From Xiphydria camelus (taxonomy: Eukaryota > Arthropoda > Insecta > Hymenoptera > Xiphydriidae), in the NCBI GenBank assembly GCA_963678675.1, contig OY783192.1, positions 37,851,250-37,915,249 of the forward strand: 64,000 bases of DNA, given 5' to 3'. The notes under the pieces were generated by a model. That model saw nothing but the letters and a program-made list of their open reading frames with translations, made no database searches and was not told where the DNA came from. The translations under genes were made by a program, and so were the position numbers. Below are positions 1-13,189 of the stretch, piece by piece (position 1 is the stretch's first letter; every line of letters starts with the position of its first letter).

Positions 1-1317
1 ATCGTTATTAGATGTCGGAATTCAGAATGTTATACAAAGATGCGCGTGTTTATTGACTAATAATAATAATAATACGCGAACATGATTTGTGTTCATTTCA
101 ATCTTCTGGGATCTTAAGAAAAATCGATAATATACTTGCTCGGCATTTCAATGTCGGGAAGTAAAGGGGTGGGTCATTCGTACGACGTGAAATGTTGACG
201 AATTTGACAAGGAAAAAATGTAATAAAATGTATAGACTTGGAAAACTAGGTATTATAAAAAAAATTTAAGGCAAGGTTCACTTTTTTTCGTTAACTACAT
301 CGCGAAGCGCCTATAGAAGCATACTCTCGCGAACACAAAAGGGGAAGGGGAAAACTGACTGATCGATATTGGGAGAATAGGCTTACGTTGGAGCTACAGT
401 GGAACCTCATCTACCTGAAGGAGTCAAGCCTCGGCACGATGACTAGTATGAAGAAACTAGAAAGTCTCCCTCCCTCTTCCCACTCCCCACTCTTGATTCA
501 TAGGAGTTTGCTGAACACACTATACTCGTCTCCACTCTCGATCCGTAGTTTCACGCAGGCGCGGTGCGCACGCGGGAGAGTGGGAGGAAAAGGAAATCAA
601 ATAGGTGATCGCGCTTCCGGTGAAACATGCTCAATAAGATTACAGATTTTGTATTTGAAAGTATTCGAATATTTACTCGAACGATTCGACAGCAATGGGT
701 TTCTCTCCGAGATTTGATATCTCTACTTGGGAAACAGGGAATTCCCCGGTTTATTGATGGTTTTATTCAGTCGTATCGCGAGGATCGTAAATTTTCCAAT
801 GAGAGAATGTAAGAAGAAAGTTGATTAAAATCGGTGACGCCACTTTTATAAATAGATCTCGATTGGGTAACAAAGCAGGGGTAGAGGAGACTAGTTGAGG
901 TTCGACTGTAGTAAATTAAACAAAGAAAAGCGTTACCATAGATTATATTGGTACATACCACTTCGCCCCAACCAGTAAGGCTACAACCAGGTTTCCGTCG
1001 GCATTCAAAATAGACTACGTTGAACTGCACTACTTATTGAAAATCGCCTCGTAATCATCACGAAAAAAAGAATGCATCGTTGATACGATGACCTTGTACG
1101 AAGAAACGAAAGTAGGTACTATATTAATTCATTCATAGCTTGGAATAAATGCAAGAATGTTGCCTAAAAATATTGAAGTATGACTACTGTCTACCATTTT
1201 GCAAGATAGCTACAAAATTCATCAACCAATTATTAATTACTACTACTATTTTGGTTGCTACCATCTCTCGTGGCACAAAGCCTTTAAAAGGACTTGAACG
1301 ATTTTTCACTGAAAAAG
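1..1317. other. Non-coding left edge
   Basis: I see no supportable gene here. The open frames are short, lack recognisable protein features and overlap on both strands. The segment is ordinary AT-leaning intergenic DNA. Confidence 0.5.
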
Positions 1318-1834
1318 GCCCTTCACATATTACGTCACACAATGTATGGCCTTTTTCGATACCCTCTCTCTCCCTTTGTCAGAATTTCGGACAAATTTAA
1401 AACCCCACCCCCTTCTGTGATGTTACAAAAATATGTAGGTATGTAACCATCTATATTTAAAAAAAAATTCTAATGTTTCGCATTTGTTTGAATTATTCTA
1501 CCTGATCTCTCTACTTCCATTTTCCTGTGATTATATGGAAAAGTAAAACGAGATATTAAATATCAATAATATACTAATTTGTTAATCTGTATTTATTTCA
1601 AAATAGTTTTGTAGTGTCTGGAATACTAGAACCTTGAGAAATAATGAACTACTGCAGTTTGTAAAAGAATGTTTCATACGAAAAATGCATTTTTTTAAAG
1701 CAATATTATACCGTTTTTTCTAAAACTTGTGATTCCATAAATACAAGCCCTCTTCCCCTCCCTTATATTACGTTTTGTCACACTTTCGTGACCCCCTGCC
1801 TTTCTTAAAGTGTGACGTAATATGTGAACAGCCA
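1318..1834 (+). repeat. MITE family A, copy 1 (about 515 bp)
   Basis: Ends are inverted repeats built on TTCACATATTACGTCACAC at the left and its complement at the right. A second copy in the same orientation lies at 61843-62350, collinear over the whole length at roughly 80-85 percent identity by eye. There is no transposase frame, so this is a non-autonomous DNA transposon. The short open frame at 1824-2051 starts in its right end and is not a gene. Confidence 0.85.
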
Positions 1835-2410
1835 CAAACTAAAAATACAACTTCCAAACGTGTGTGCAAGAGGTGATCTATTAAGGATATGCGATAAAAG
1901 ACCTTATGAAATTAAGTTGACCGCGAGTAAACGAGCTATTGGTGAATTACGAAGTCACGTGATGACGCCCAAGTATAGTTCCACAGATTTACACACTTTA
2001 ATTTCTCGACTAATACTCGATATTCGACGAGAATACGAATTAAGCGAGTAATCGCTATGTAGAAAGAATTCGACGATTGTCAGTCAGTTATTTTTGACCA
2101 GTGATCGAGCAACGGACATGGATTCGTGCCTGGCAATCACTAAATCGTTACGCGTACCGAGAGCGATTGTTGATTGGCTGGATCGACTAAAAGATTTGCG
2201 CGTGCGTTCGCGTTCGTCCTGACCTCAATATAACAGATATTCTATAGCGAAGGCAGCGCCGTGTTTGCTGGTTACGGAACTAACGAATATATCTATAGCA
2301 CTCCTATTGCCCCGTCGTGTCAAAAATGCTGATTTTACCCGATACCCATTTCAAAATTCGAAAATGATTGCATCATTCTATTTGCATATAGAAAAAAGTA
2401 CATGCATAGA

Positions 2411-2666
2411 CGTACAGTACGTCCGAGAGCAAAGTACATAAAGAAACCCGTAGTTTTACGTTGATTGCCGTAGTACGTACATTTTGGAGATTGAAGCTGC
2501 GCAAGCGCAATTTTTTGCGCACATGGCACATGTCGCCAGATTTTCCATACATACCGTTTGCGCGAAAAATTACTCATGCGCAACTTCAACCTTGAAAAAG
2601 TACTACAGCAATCAATATAAAACTACGGGTCCCTTCGTATACTTTGTTCTCGGACGTACTGTATAT
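2411..2666. repeat. Inverted-repeat MITE
   Basis: The left arm begins TACAGTACGTCCGAGAGCAA and the right arm is its near complement. The arms are about 95 bp each and diverged. No coding capacity is visible; a foldback-type non-autonomous element. Confidence 0.75.
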
Positions 2667-2830
2667 TTCCATCCAACGAGGAACGAAATTTGAGCTACCA
2701 TACAGCTATGAAAGTGCGCATGCGCGCATGCGTGTTTCACGTGGCAACACGCACAGCGTAAGAATACGATCAATGATCAAACCTCTACTATAAGAACCAA
2801 CTACGCTACGGGCAGGGGGGGGGGGGATTA

Positions 2831-3179
2831 ATTCGATCTTAACATAAAAAAATATTCATATTTTTAAACTTAATTTGTAATTCGTGTACGTATTCAATAA
2901 ACAACAAAAAAGAAGCGGTCCGAAAAAATAATTATTTGCAGCTATAAGTGCGTTTCTCTTTACAAGATTATGATGTCGTCGAAAAGGCAGAGACGCACTT
3001 ATTCTAAGCGACGAGTGCGAGGGAGATAATTTTACTTGACTATGACGTAGCTGTATTTCAAAATATCGTTTCCCAGCTTTTTGAGAAGGCAGGAAATAGA
3101 AAATTAAAAAGATACGGATTTGATAATTTTGTCCAAACTTTTCGAATGTGCAATAAAACAAATTAGTATTAAAACCGAA
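2831..3179 (+). repeat. MITE family C, copy 1
   Basis: About 350 bp with short terminal inverted repeats of the form TTCGATCTTAAC at the left and its complement at the right. Related copies lie at 33192-33447, 36030-36680 and 44512-45226. This is the least interrupted copy in the window. It is preceded by a run of twelve G at 2815-2826. Confidence 0.75.
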
Positions 3180-5372
3180 TCGATGTCACTCTTTTTCTGA
3201 ATGCTACAAGTGAATAATTCCACTCAATTGTCGAACGCGAGCAACCAATCGTAGATTTCAAGACAAAGCGAAAAAATACGCGTCTGATGTATTCCCCTTT
3301 TTCGTACCTCGATCAACTTTAATAATAATCGATGCGTGATTACGAAGTCTTACGATGTTACGACCGATAGGTACCGTAATTTCACGATAGATTCAATATC
3401 AATAGACTGTCTACGATTTCGGAAATCCTGTATTACTTTTATCTTGACACTATAAACAAATCGCCAAAAAAAGTACTACCCATTTTCTTCCAATGAAACT
3501 GGCCCATTTACTTACGAGACAGCCGAATCAGTCCCAATCTAACAACGAATTCAGTAGCTACGCGGCCATGAGCGACCTCTGCCGTAAGGCGAAACGTTAA
3601 GCTACTACGATAGTAGGTACCGTTGGGACAATGCCCCCGAGTTCCTAATAGCGAAATCATATCCGTAACTAGTTATATTCGTTCCTCTTTAGCCGAAGAC
3701 GTTGATTTTTCTTCGGATATAGCGTGAAAACAGGTTCCCACCAACTAACGCGTTACGACGATTGAGCTATTTGTCCCAAGGTCAAACAAGATATCCAACA
3801 TTGTTGGAAAACGGCTTCGTTCGTGGCCTGGGTACCTACTGAAAAACGCAACTCATCCGAACAAGAGAGAATCTTTCGACAAACTCAAAATAAACTGGGC
3901 AACCTATCGGCCCAACATAAATCCATATTACATGCGAGTTATATGACGATTCTGCCGTAAAATTCTCTCATCTCCCATGTGCAAATCAAGTTCCCCAGCA
4001 GGAACACGATATCGCAGTCAACCTGCATAAGCGTCCAACGGCTATAGCGTGACGATTTTACTAACAGTCTCTGCTTCTTGGCAAAAAAAAATACAAGTGC
4101 CCAAATCCCCTCCTTCGCGAAGTACGAAACCAAGACCTCAACATGGCCGCTGAAATATTGACTTAAGTCCCCGTGGATTCATAACCTCAAAATATCATAA
4201 TTTCCCATTTTCTTTCACGTTCTCGTTAGATTCAAACAAATTTTTGACTCGCTTTCGCATTTTCTACCGCGCAGTCATCGGTTTCCGCGTTTGCGTGATA
4301 TTTTGAGATTTTTTAACATTAATACCTACATTATGATACTTGTGCTCTCGTCACTCACGTGCTCCTCGACGCATTCGTTAAGCTGGCAACCGTTGATTTC
4401 AAATCTTCATCGTCTCACCGCACTACCGTTTATTTATACAAAATAATAGGGAAAAAGATAACCGTCGATTCTCACGCGTGAAGCTAGGAGTTACACCGTC
4501 GCGGATGAAACAAGCGTCGCGCGGCGTTGCCACGTTTCCATCTGCATTCTCAGAATGTTAGTCTACAAAAGAGAAACGACTATTGTATAACATTTTCTTC
4601 GGTCTATTTCATTGCTGCGTTTAATCAATGCGAAAAACGACCTTGAACGGTATTAGTTGTTATATCGTATAGCGATATAACGAGATCCGAGGGAGCATCG
4701 AAAACAGTTTTCGATCAGTAATGTACGGAATGCGCGCACGCGCATTCGTTGCTCTCGCGAAGTCTCACAGTAACAAAGAGGAAAGGCAAGGAGAACTGCG
4801 CCTAAAATTTTGATGAATATTGCTTTTAAACGCTACTCGCTAGTTTCGTATGGATCGTGAACGATGAATTGGTAATTTCTTAGATCATATAACTGAATAT
4901 CATTTATCAATTGACTCTATTCAATTACGATTGGAAAAAGTTTCGCCACGTCCTTCAGACATGGCACCGTTTACCGAACTACGAAAATGTCCGACCACGC
5001 TTGGCTCGCTAAATTCTTCCGAAACTTTTTCCAATTTTGAAGTAAGATATTCAGTATTTGTGCCACGTTCGAAGCTGTATTCGTGGTGGAGGTAGCGTAA
5101 TCGATAAAACCACGCTGGTTTTATGAACTGCGCGGTTTGGGAAATGAACTGCAGAAAAACATGGCCATACTTATATCCTGGTTGTTATTTGGGAATGATA
5201 TACATAATACAAAGTCCTCGATGTGAGAATGGTACAGAATGCTGTGGTAGGATTACATATATATTTAAGTATACACACGCGCAAACGTATATTGGTGACC
5301 ATTGTATTATACATATATACATTAAATATAAGAAATAAAGGAAATACAATTGAACGAACGAAGCTACTATTC
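3180..5372. other. Intergenic, downstream of RIOK1
   Basis: No gene recognised. Open frames are short and without homology I can name. A small AT palindrome lies near 4660-4680. This stretch holds whatever 3' untranslated region the minus-strand RIOK1 gene has. Confidence 0.4.
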
Positions 5373-7356
5373 TCATTTCTTTTTAAGCAGTTTCTCCTTC
5401 CTCTTCTTCACGTGCTTCTTGACCTTATTCTTCCTCTTTTCGGCCTGCTGCTCTTTAATTGCTTTCTTACGAACCTGAAACAAATCCCATCCACTCGTAA
5501 AAAACGACGCGATCGTGTCTATTGGTGACCCGGCGCGAAATCTGTAAATTCGCGCATAAATAATTCAACCTCTCGTTGCTAACCTTTCGACTTTCGGAAC
5601 TTTCGTTACGTGGACGAGCAAAGTTAACGACCTTTGTTTCGTCCTCGTCAGCATTCGTACACTCGTTATCGTCCTCTTCACTTGCGACGCTCTCAGCCGA
5701 TTCATCCGTACTTTCATCCTCCTCCTCATCATCATCATTATCATCATCATGATTTTCGGATTCACTTTTTTCATGTTCGACAGCAAGAACTTCGGGAAAT
5801 TGAGCTGGCTTTGATAGATCTGCTTTCAAACCGACTAATGTCTTGTAAACCAATTCGTGCTTGCCTGATTTTGCTAATTCTATATCGCGTTCGACGTCGA
5901 TGACCTGAGAATGACATCATCTTCAGTACTTCTTTACTACTATTTCGTCCGTACTAATTATTCGAAATTATACGATCGACTGTACCTCGGTCAATCGCTG
6001 CGGAATATATGCCTGTTTAAAAACTTCATCCTCGACTTGAAGATTCGAATCTGTTTCTTCCTTTACGCGCCGAGTTGCACGTTCTGATACTACGTCTAAA
6101 TACTCATCCATATTATCTTCGGTTACCGTCGGGTCCGTAATAAAATCGAACAATTGTTTCACCGTCATTACGGCGACGTCATTCTTTTTGAAAAATTCTA
6201 TGGAAAATAACACGACGTGAGCACGATTGGAATCTCCGATCCGCTAGGAAAGTTCAGTGAATCGAGGTACCCTTTTTGACAAGATAATTGCTCAAGACTA
6301 ATAAAGAACGGATCAAAGTTTAACGCGAATAATTTATCCTTACCCGTAATATTAGTGCAATCTTTCCTGAGAAACTCTAACGCGTGCGGATGATCATGTT
6401 CAACCGACTGAGACACATCGATCACCACGATCCCTCCGTCGTCGTAAAGTAGATTGTACTCGCTGAGATCGGCATGAACTAGTTTGCATTTGTTATACAA
6501 CCTCCACATCATTTCCACGCATTCTCTGTAGAGTTTTCTCGGCTTCGAAGAGCTCAATACAACGTCTTTTAACTTTGGAGACGGCCAACCATTCGTGCCG
6601 ATGAAATCCATAAGCAGAACATGACTGCGTAATAATATCGGTTTCGGAGCTTTCACACCTCCCTGACTCAGTCGAATCAAGTTACGCATCTCCTTCTCGG
6701 CCCACGTGCGTACCATTTTTCGTGGATTGTGACGGCAGTAACCGTGGCGAAAACGAAATTCGCCGCTAACGTATTTATCTCTATCTTTGAACACGAGAAT
6801 GGAAGTTTTGTAAATCTTTATCGCAAACTCTATTCCAGTTTTGGATATCGCGTGATACACGTTGGCTTCCTTTCCCGTGGAGATGGAGCCGTTGATTTCT
6901 GCCACGATCCCTCGATCGAGTAACTTGAACAGGATCATACGAGTACGTGGATCCATGACTTGTTCGACTGTCGCACGATCGTGCTTGTCTTTAGTTCTAA
7001 CGCGATCCCTTTCCGCGCGCTTACTACTTTCTATGAGAATATTAGCTGCGCGACCTGGTAAGGACGGGCCTTCGTAATGTTCCATGTTTATTTTACTAGC
7101 GTATCTTCTAAACAACTTATCCGTGGGCTGATAGTTTGAAACTTTATTGGATTTCGTCTGACAATTGGGACTCAGACCGTGGGCACCTTTCCGAATGCCA
7201 TCTTTCTCCCGAAAATCCCACTCGTCTTCTCTGTCATCCGAACACTCCTCGTCGTCGTCGTCATCAACCTCCTCATAATTCTCATTTATACTCAATTTCT
7301 TTAAACCCTCCCAAGCTTCAGTTCGAAATACCGGTCTTCCCTCGCTTTTCTCGGCT
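5373..7356 (-). CDS. RIOK1: RIO kinase 1, five exons seen, first coding exon not located
   Basis: Atypical protein kinase/ATPase that acts in the cytoplasm on late 40S ribosomal precursors (family knowledge). Coding exons on the minus strand are 7356-6344, 6197-5986, 5904-5584 and 5474-5373, all joined by GT-AG introns of 81-146 bp with matching phase. They give about 549 residues against 568 in human, so only a short N-terminus is missing. Visible are an acidic N-terminus, the nucleotide loop STGKEANVYHA, the catalytic loop HADLSEYN, the metal-binding stretch IDVSQSV, a second acidic tract, and a lysine/arginine-rich C-terminus ending KRKEKLLKKK. The exon at 7356 begins with the third base of a codon, so a further exon lies upstream. 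The apparent methionine at 7295 is a TTG inside the frame and not the start. Confidence 0.95.
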
Positions 7357-8660
7357 CTGCAAGCGATATTACGGTAGAAAATGTATGGCGGAGAGGTTTA
7401 AATCTACGTGAATCTAGCTTTCAAGAAATTTGTAACTTTCGACTGCAAGTGATTTAACTAGGAGGAGTATCCTTCTGTATTCCATATATGTAACTACTTT
7501 CGATTGATCATAAACGTTACAGGGTAGACCCTCTGGTCTGTGCATGAATAGCGTTTACCCTGTAATCGACTGTATAGCCTAGAATCTACTATGGCACATT
7601 TGTACAAGGATCATCTTTGATGAGACTCGTGGACAATACTTCTAATCAGCCCATCGTGATTAACATAAGATAGCGAACGCAATCATAGTTAGACGATGAA
7701 AACGTTTAGGTCTCACCGACCGAATCGATTCAGTCTGCATCATTATTATAACAATCTCTCGATACGATCCGAGGATCCGATATTATCCCGCAAATTAAGT
7801 TTCGATGACTCGCGCGCGTTTACGTGATATAATAATTATTTTCTCCAAGAGGGATACCGACTGTAAAATTGATGGAAAGTTCAAACTGAATAAATTCCAA
7901 GAGAGAGGAAGAATTTATCTTCGAACCGTCTACGACGTATGATTGACTTTTTCAATGATAAAATGACCTCGCGAAATCGGGAGAGTAATTTTATTTAGCG
8001 GAAACTGGTCTTTTTGATTGCTCTTACGGTGACACGAGCATCTTACTTGTGCATCGGTGAGGTCATTCAAAGAGACTCGTGCATAATTAACGTCAATATT
8101 ACGCAAATGGGAGATTGTGAGACATACCTGACATCAATTTCATCGGCATCGCTAAATTGGCCTTCTTCTCCCGATATTGAAATCATTGTTACACGAATTC
8201 ACTGCACCGGAGCACAACATACAGACAAGATAACCTAACCTAATCCTTTGATCACGTGTACAAGCAACGCACTTGGCTCACTGCTGTAGGCCACAACGAA
8301 AGTAATTTCTTTTCTTTTTCTGCCGAGCATTACACGGTATACTTTAGCCATCTGTTGGTTGATTGACGAATCAAATAACAAGATGGACCGCAATCACGTG
8401 ATAAAAACAGTACTCACGGACGACGAACGGCGTGTGAGCTACTTGTCCGATATTAGACGGATTTGTTTTGAATGAAAATCATAACTTTTTGCGAATAGAA
8501 TAATTGCGTAAACTCGTGAAATGTGATCACGACCCGATAATTTTTTTTGTACCAAAGCGAATCGTAAAGAAAGAAAGCGACCTAACTTTTACGTGGCCGG
8601 TTCTGCGAGAGGTTATAATTCGTAATTTCATAAAAGGTTTTTCTTGCGTGTAACGCTAAA
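7357..8660. other. Intergenic between RIOK1 and TMEM223
   Basis: The two genes diverge from here, so the segment should hold both promoters and the missing first RIOK1 exon. I could not identify that exon: several ATG codons upstream do not lead to a GT donor in the required phase. No other gene seen. Confidence 0.4.
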
Positions 8661-9691
8661 ATGTTTACCCCTGCCATCGTCAGAAGTATTTATTCGACGT
8701 GTAATATATCGGTTCGATCACACCTACCACGTGATTCGACGCTAACAAATTTAAAAGGATGGCAATCCTTCGTTGAATCTCGAATTCTGAATGTTCGCTC
8801 CTACGGAAAACCAAACGCTCCACTGCCGATTCGACCGAGGTATCATGACTAAATTCCACTGCCAGGTTTTCGATATCAACTCGACTCGACCTAAATCCAA
8901 TTCAAGTTACCTGCATTGCAGATGGAATCATTCGAACCCGCACAAAGTTTCGTTTCTACGGCCAAATAATGTACCCCGACACTCACAAGTCAGGCACATG
9001 AAGCCAATAAAACCGTACGAAGTAAATACCAATGTACTACGAAACGTAATTCTCTATAGAAATAACAGAAATGTGTTTTTCAAAGTTTTGAACATATTCG
9101 GATTCACGCAGCTGTTCGGTTGGGGTTACCTGGCGTATGTAATGTATTCCTCGTACCTGACAGACATTTTTAGCTTGAGAGAGAATTTTCTAGAGTACGC
9201 AGAGGAGCATATTTACAGCCTAGCTGTTTGCGCGTGTTCGATAGTATTAGGTGAGCTATTTCAAACTCAGAACTTCGCCTCGATAACGGATGACTATTAT
9301 ACAACTGAATGCGTTATTTTCCAGCCATTGTAGTTATCTCCATGGTATGGCTATTGACCGTAAAGTCGATCAAGACTATCATGTTGCAAAAGGGAGGCCG
9401 AATGATAACGTTCATGATGTATCATCCGATCGGATTGGAAAAACCCCTCACGGTTCCCCTAGACGCGGTGCGTACTTGGACACGAGAGTGAGAATCGCGT
9501 GTCGATGAAATTTTTCTATTCGATCATCTCGATGTGCGCAGGTGTCGTGTTCTGTACCCAGGGAATCGTTGAGGCCTTACCTGCCTCTCAAGATCGAGGA
9601 CAGACCTTTGTATTTTCTGCTGGAAAATGAAAAAGAAAACTTTATCAACCCTGAACTTTTCGATTACACCGCTGGCCTACATCGATACTAG
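8661..9691 (+). CDS. TMEM223: TMEM223-like mitochondrial membrane protein, four exons
   Basis: Exons 8661-8839, 8994-9250, 9325-9467 and 9542-9691 join in phase to 242 residues. The start ATG opens a basic, Arg/Ser-rich N-terminus typical of a mitochondrial import signal. Two hydrophobic segments lie near residues 94-113 and 133-160. Between them and the end are the family-like stretches LQKGGRMITFMMYHPIG and YFLLENEKENF, with PELFDYTAG close to the C-terminus. In humans TMEM223 is an inner-membrane protein that supports complex IV assembly; that role is inferred by orthology. Introns are 74-154 bp. An AATAAA-type signal lies about 100 bp past the stop. A long open frame beginning at 8791 runs through intron 1 and is an artefact there. 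Confidence 0.85.
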
Positions 9692-10636
9692 ATTCTGCTT
9701 TGACGAGGATTCTGTTTAAGATTGTGTCGTAATTCTTCGACTCGTAGTAATCGCTGCCCACGCATGGATGGACTTGTAATATAATTGTATGAAATAAATT
9801 CTTTGCATTTTATAGTGAATGATTCCCTCCCGATGTTTTTTTTTATTTTCGCTGCGACTCCAAAGATGACGAACGCGTAACCATCGAAGAAATCTCGAGG
9901 ACACGCTGAAACCTTCGGGATTTTTCTCGGGAAGAGGAGGGGGGGAAAAAAAGGATCGCGCGATATTTCAAAACGCTCGCGCGAACGATGAGACAAGACC
10001 GAGGAGTTTAGTAGAACAAAGTTACATATTTTAGTATTACAACGTCGTACATAATATCTGAGAAGCGCAATACCGATTTATCACGGTAGTACGTTTTTGT
10101 ATAAAATTCTTGGAGGTATAAGTCACTTGTCGCTCGACGGGGACACTATTAAAACGTAAAACGTCAGTGCGAGTGATCCGAGGAAATAGTCCTCTTTCCG
10201 GAGCACCCTTGGAGCGTATCATCACAACGAAACGTCAAACATTTCCACACTGGTATCAGAAGAGACCGGATATACGCGCCCACGCGTTGCGAGTACGCGT
10301 ATGTAGGTATACTCGCGTCGGTAGCACTGTCTTACCCGGACGGAGAGTTACTTGGAACGCGCGATATCCACCGGACTAAACGATCGATTAATGATGCCAT
10401 TACGAGTTAATTCGGAGAAGCCGGCGATTTCTTGTATCGCGAATAAAGAAAAAAATAAGAATCGTGCATTCACTTTCGGTTTGGCGGAGAAGACATCCCG
10501 CGATGTAATCGATAAATAGAATTGATCTCTCTCCAGCTGCGTGGTCGCGTTACCACGTTATCTTTTGAGCCGAGTATCCTCGAGCTCGACAAAGAGAGAG
10601 AGGAGTCGCGTTCCTTTTAAACTTCTTCCCTCCCCT
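9692..10636. other. Convergent intergenic stretch
   Basis: This lies between the 3' ends of TMEM223 (plus) and the two-pass membrane protein gene (minus). It probably holds both 3' untranslated regions. No further gene recognised. Confidence 0.4.
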
Positions 10637-11901
10637 TCAATATCGCTGACTATGCCTGTCCGACAGTTTTCCGGAATATTTGCTCAAGCGATCGCTGTAT
10701 CCGTCGTCCTGGTACTTGTCTTCCGCTTTGTAGTGTATCTCCGGCGGCGACCCGACGCGTCCCTGCCAGTGCCTCGTCCAGTAGAGGTCCTCCGGGTGAA
10801 CGTCGCGCGGGTGCTTGGCGTTTCTGAATACGTGCACGCAATAGACCAGGCTTCCCATTAGCGTGAGGAAGCCGAAGACGAGGAAGACTATGCCCAGGAT
10901 CCTTGAAAGCAGAAAGAATTCGCGGCTAGGATTCGCGCGGAAGGTGGAACAACCCCGACGGCAGAACCGATCCCGGGGGGAACGTATATAAATACTCCGG
11001 AGAGAGGAGTGCTCAGTGAAAATGGGTATGCATACACGCACCAGACGATCAGCGGCTCGAAGAATTGAATGACTACGACGAAGCCCAGAGTGACGAGGAT
11101 CAGTCCGAGATTCAGCAGCAGCATGAGGCAGCAGATGCCTTTTATGTTCGGACAGAACGGATTGGGCGCGGTCATGGTTTCCACGACGAGACCGCCTTTG
11201 CGCGAGGTCCGCGTTTTCACGGTCGAAGCGCCCGATCTGCCGGAGCGGTAGCTGTAGTTGCTCGGTGCCCGATTTCCCGGCCTCAAGCTCGGCGCCAGGC
11301 TGTAGCGCGAACCGCGGCTGCGAACAAACGAGCGAAAGCTGCGATCTTTGCTTCGGTGGAAAGACGACGAAGGGCTTGGCTTATCGCGCGGCGAAAGCTT
11401 GGAATAGTCGTACGCCGCGGCGTACGCGCATACATTGCTATCATTGCGCGAAGCATCGAACAGAGCGAAACCTTATTTCGGATGGGGCCTTGTAGGCGGC
11501 ACTGGTCACGTAGATGTCGGAGCCGTTGTCGTAAAGGCTGCCGTGCGAAGCGCTCTTGCTGTATCGGTTATTGAGACTGTGACGCGAGGCGCCCGACAGC
11601 ACGGAGCTGCGGCCACCGTGCGCGCTCCGCGATCTCCGCTTCTCATCTCGGTGCTTTCGCGCCGGTACGATGGGTTTCACCTGAGAAACACATCGCGCGA
11701 TGTATCGCATCTCTCCGCGGTACTGCCGGCGACTCGCGACTCGCAACGAGTACCGTGAATTACCATCGAGGCGTGCTCATTGGCGACGATGTACTCGGAC
11801 ATGGTACGATCCGAAGGGGCGCGATGACTCTCTTCTCCGTCCGTCGAGTAGCCACGATTCGCAGTCCCCCGATGGGCCAGGTAACTCGATCCGTGATGCA
11901 T
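10637..11901 (-). CDS. Insect two-pass membrane protein, unnamed, four exons
   Basis: I do not recognise a named family. Modelled exons are 11901-11764, 11680-11472, 11338-11042 and 10901-10637, giving 302 residues if joined. The first and last introns (83 and 140 bp) have clean GT-AG sites and matching phase. The second (11471-11339) is less certain: its donor is GTTTCG and the downstream frame is open beyond the chosen acceptor, so the junction or a one-base discrepancy should be checked. The N-terminal 180 residues are Ser/Arg-rich and presumably cytosolic. Two hydrophobic helices lie near 184-207 and 210-237, separated only by the FFEPLIVW turn. The C-terminus is polar with HPRDVHPEDLYWTRHWQG and ends SDRHSQRY. 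The tail's clean reading frame and the precise splice phases argue that it is real. Confidence 0.65.
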
Positions 11902-13189
11902 CTTTACCTTATCGTCCTTTCAACGGCCGCGGTCCGATTTTCCGTCAGCTGGACGTACGTCGTTTCCGTACTCTTCGAGTCGTGTAAAACTGAAACGAAA
12001 CACGTTTGAGGTCCTCGTGCCCTCCCTGCGGAGAGGGCAAATCGATGCGCTCTGTTCCACCGCGCTACAGGAGCCCGTATGTGCGATTGTCGCGTTCGAA
12101 TCCACGCCGAGATGAGCGCGCTTTCGTCGCAACTTTGTCGCCGTGTAAGCGTAGGAATTGTCTCATCGAAAACGATTTCGAAACGTAAATAAATAGTAGC
12201 AACGTTCGGAGATGGGCGAGAGACGAGTAGAGCTATGCTCGTCGGTGAAGATCGTTCGGGATGTTCGACACGCCGGAAACACCTGCGACATACCTCGAGG
12301 TGCGAGGCTGCGATAGAATTGACCTTGACTTTTTTAAAGTCGACGCGCGCGTTAATACGTTTACCGGGCAAGAGTATTTAAGTAGGAGAAACCAGCATTC
12401 TCGCGAGTACGGCAATTATCTCACCAGCCTGCCACAACTGAGGTGAAAATAAATTTCGTAATTCCGTTTTGATTGAACAAATTGAATTTAAAGACATGAA
12501 CTTTTTTTTTACGAGAAGACATTTTTTTTGCGAATGCATTTCTTACGAAAAGCCCCCTCGTAATGTTTGTTACGAGCACCTATTGCATACGCATAGCGCG
12601 GCACCTACGCATCGGGGACAACGTCTGCTATTTTCACTCGATGACGCCAAGGCGATCCTTGAATGGTCATGCGCGCTAGCTGGCAGGTAGGTGTAACGCG
12701 TACAGGCCCTGAGGGCGTTTTCGCGAGATGTGTATATTTTACCGCGCGATTTGCGGACTTTAACGGCGAGACGCCGGACCCCCCTCGCGATTAGATACTT
12801 CCCGTGCGAAAGCATGTGACGCTCCAATTTTATTTTACTCGTCCCAACGCCTAGCCGGGAGTCGACGCCGAGGTATAACAGTTCGACGTTCCGGTCAAAC
12901 GCCAGTCGAAGCGTTGACCTTATTCGGTTCCACGAGGAGCTACCGTGGCTGCACGTCACTTTCGATTTCACGTCCAAAACCGATCGTGTGGCCCCGGCTT
13001 CTCGGAGCGACGAGCCTTGTGTACCTACGCGTACCGTTGCGCGGCATGCATTTTGTTTGTTCGCGAAAGACGTCGACGTTTTTTTTTTTAAAATTGTGAA
13101 AACTGACGAGGATCTCCAGTTATTTCGCGAGGGTAGTCGGGGTGGTGCCTCTACTGAAAAAACATTAGATTCTCATAGATTCTTATAGA
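11902..13189. other. Upstream region of the two-pass membrane protein gene
   Basis: Likely 5' untranslated region, promoter and possibly upstream exons of the minus-strand gene. The open frames on both strands are mutually overlapping shadows with no recognisable protein. Confidence 0.35.

Noticed and set aside
3440..4150. Low-AT stretch that looked like a decayed retroelement
   Set aside because: Translations in all frames gave no reverse transcriptase, gag or integrase motif.
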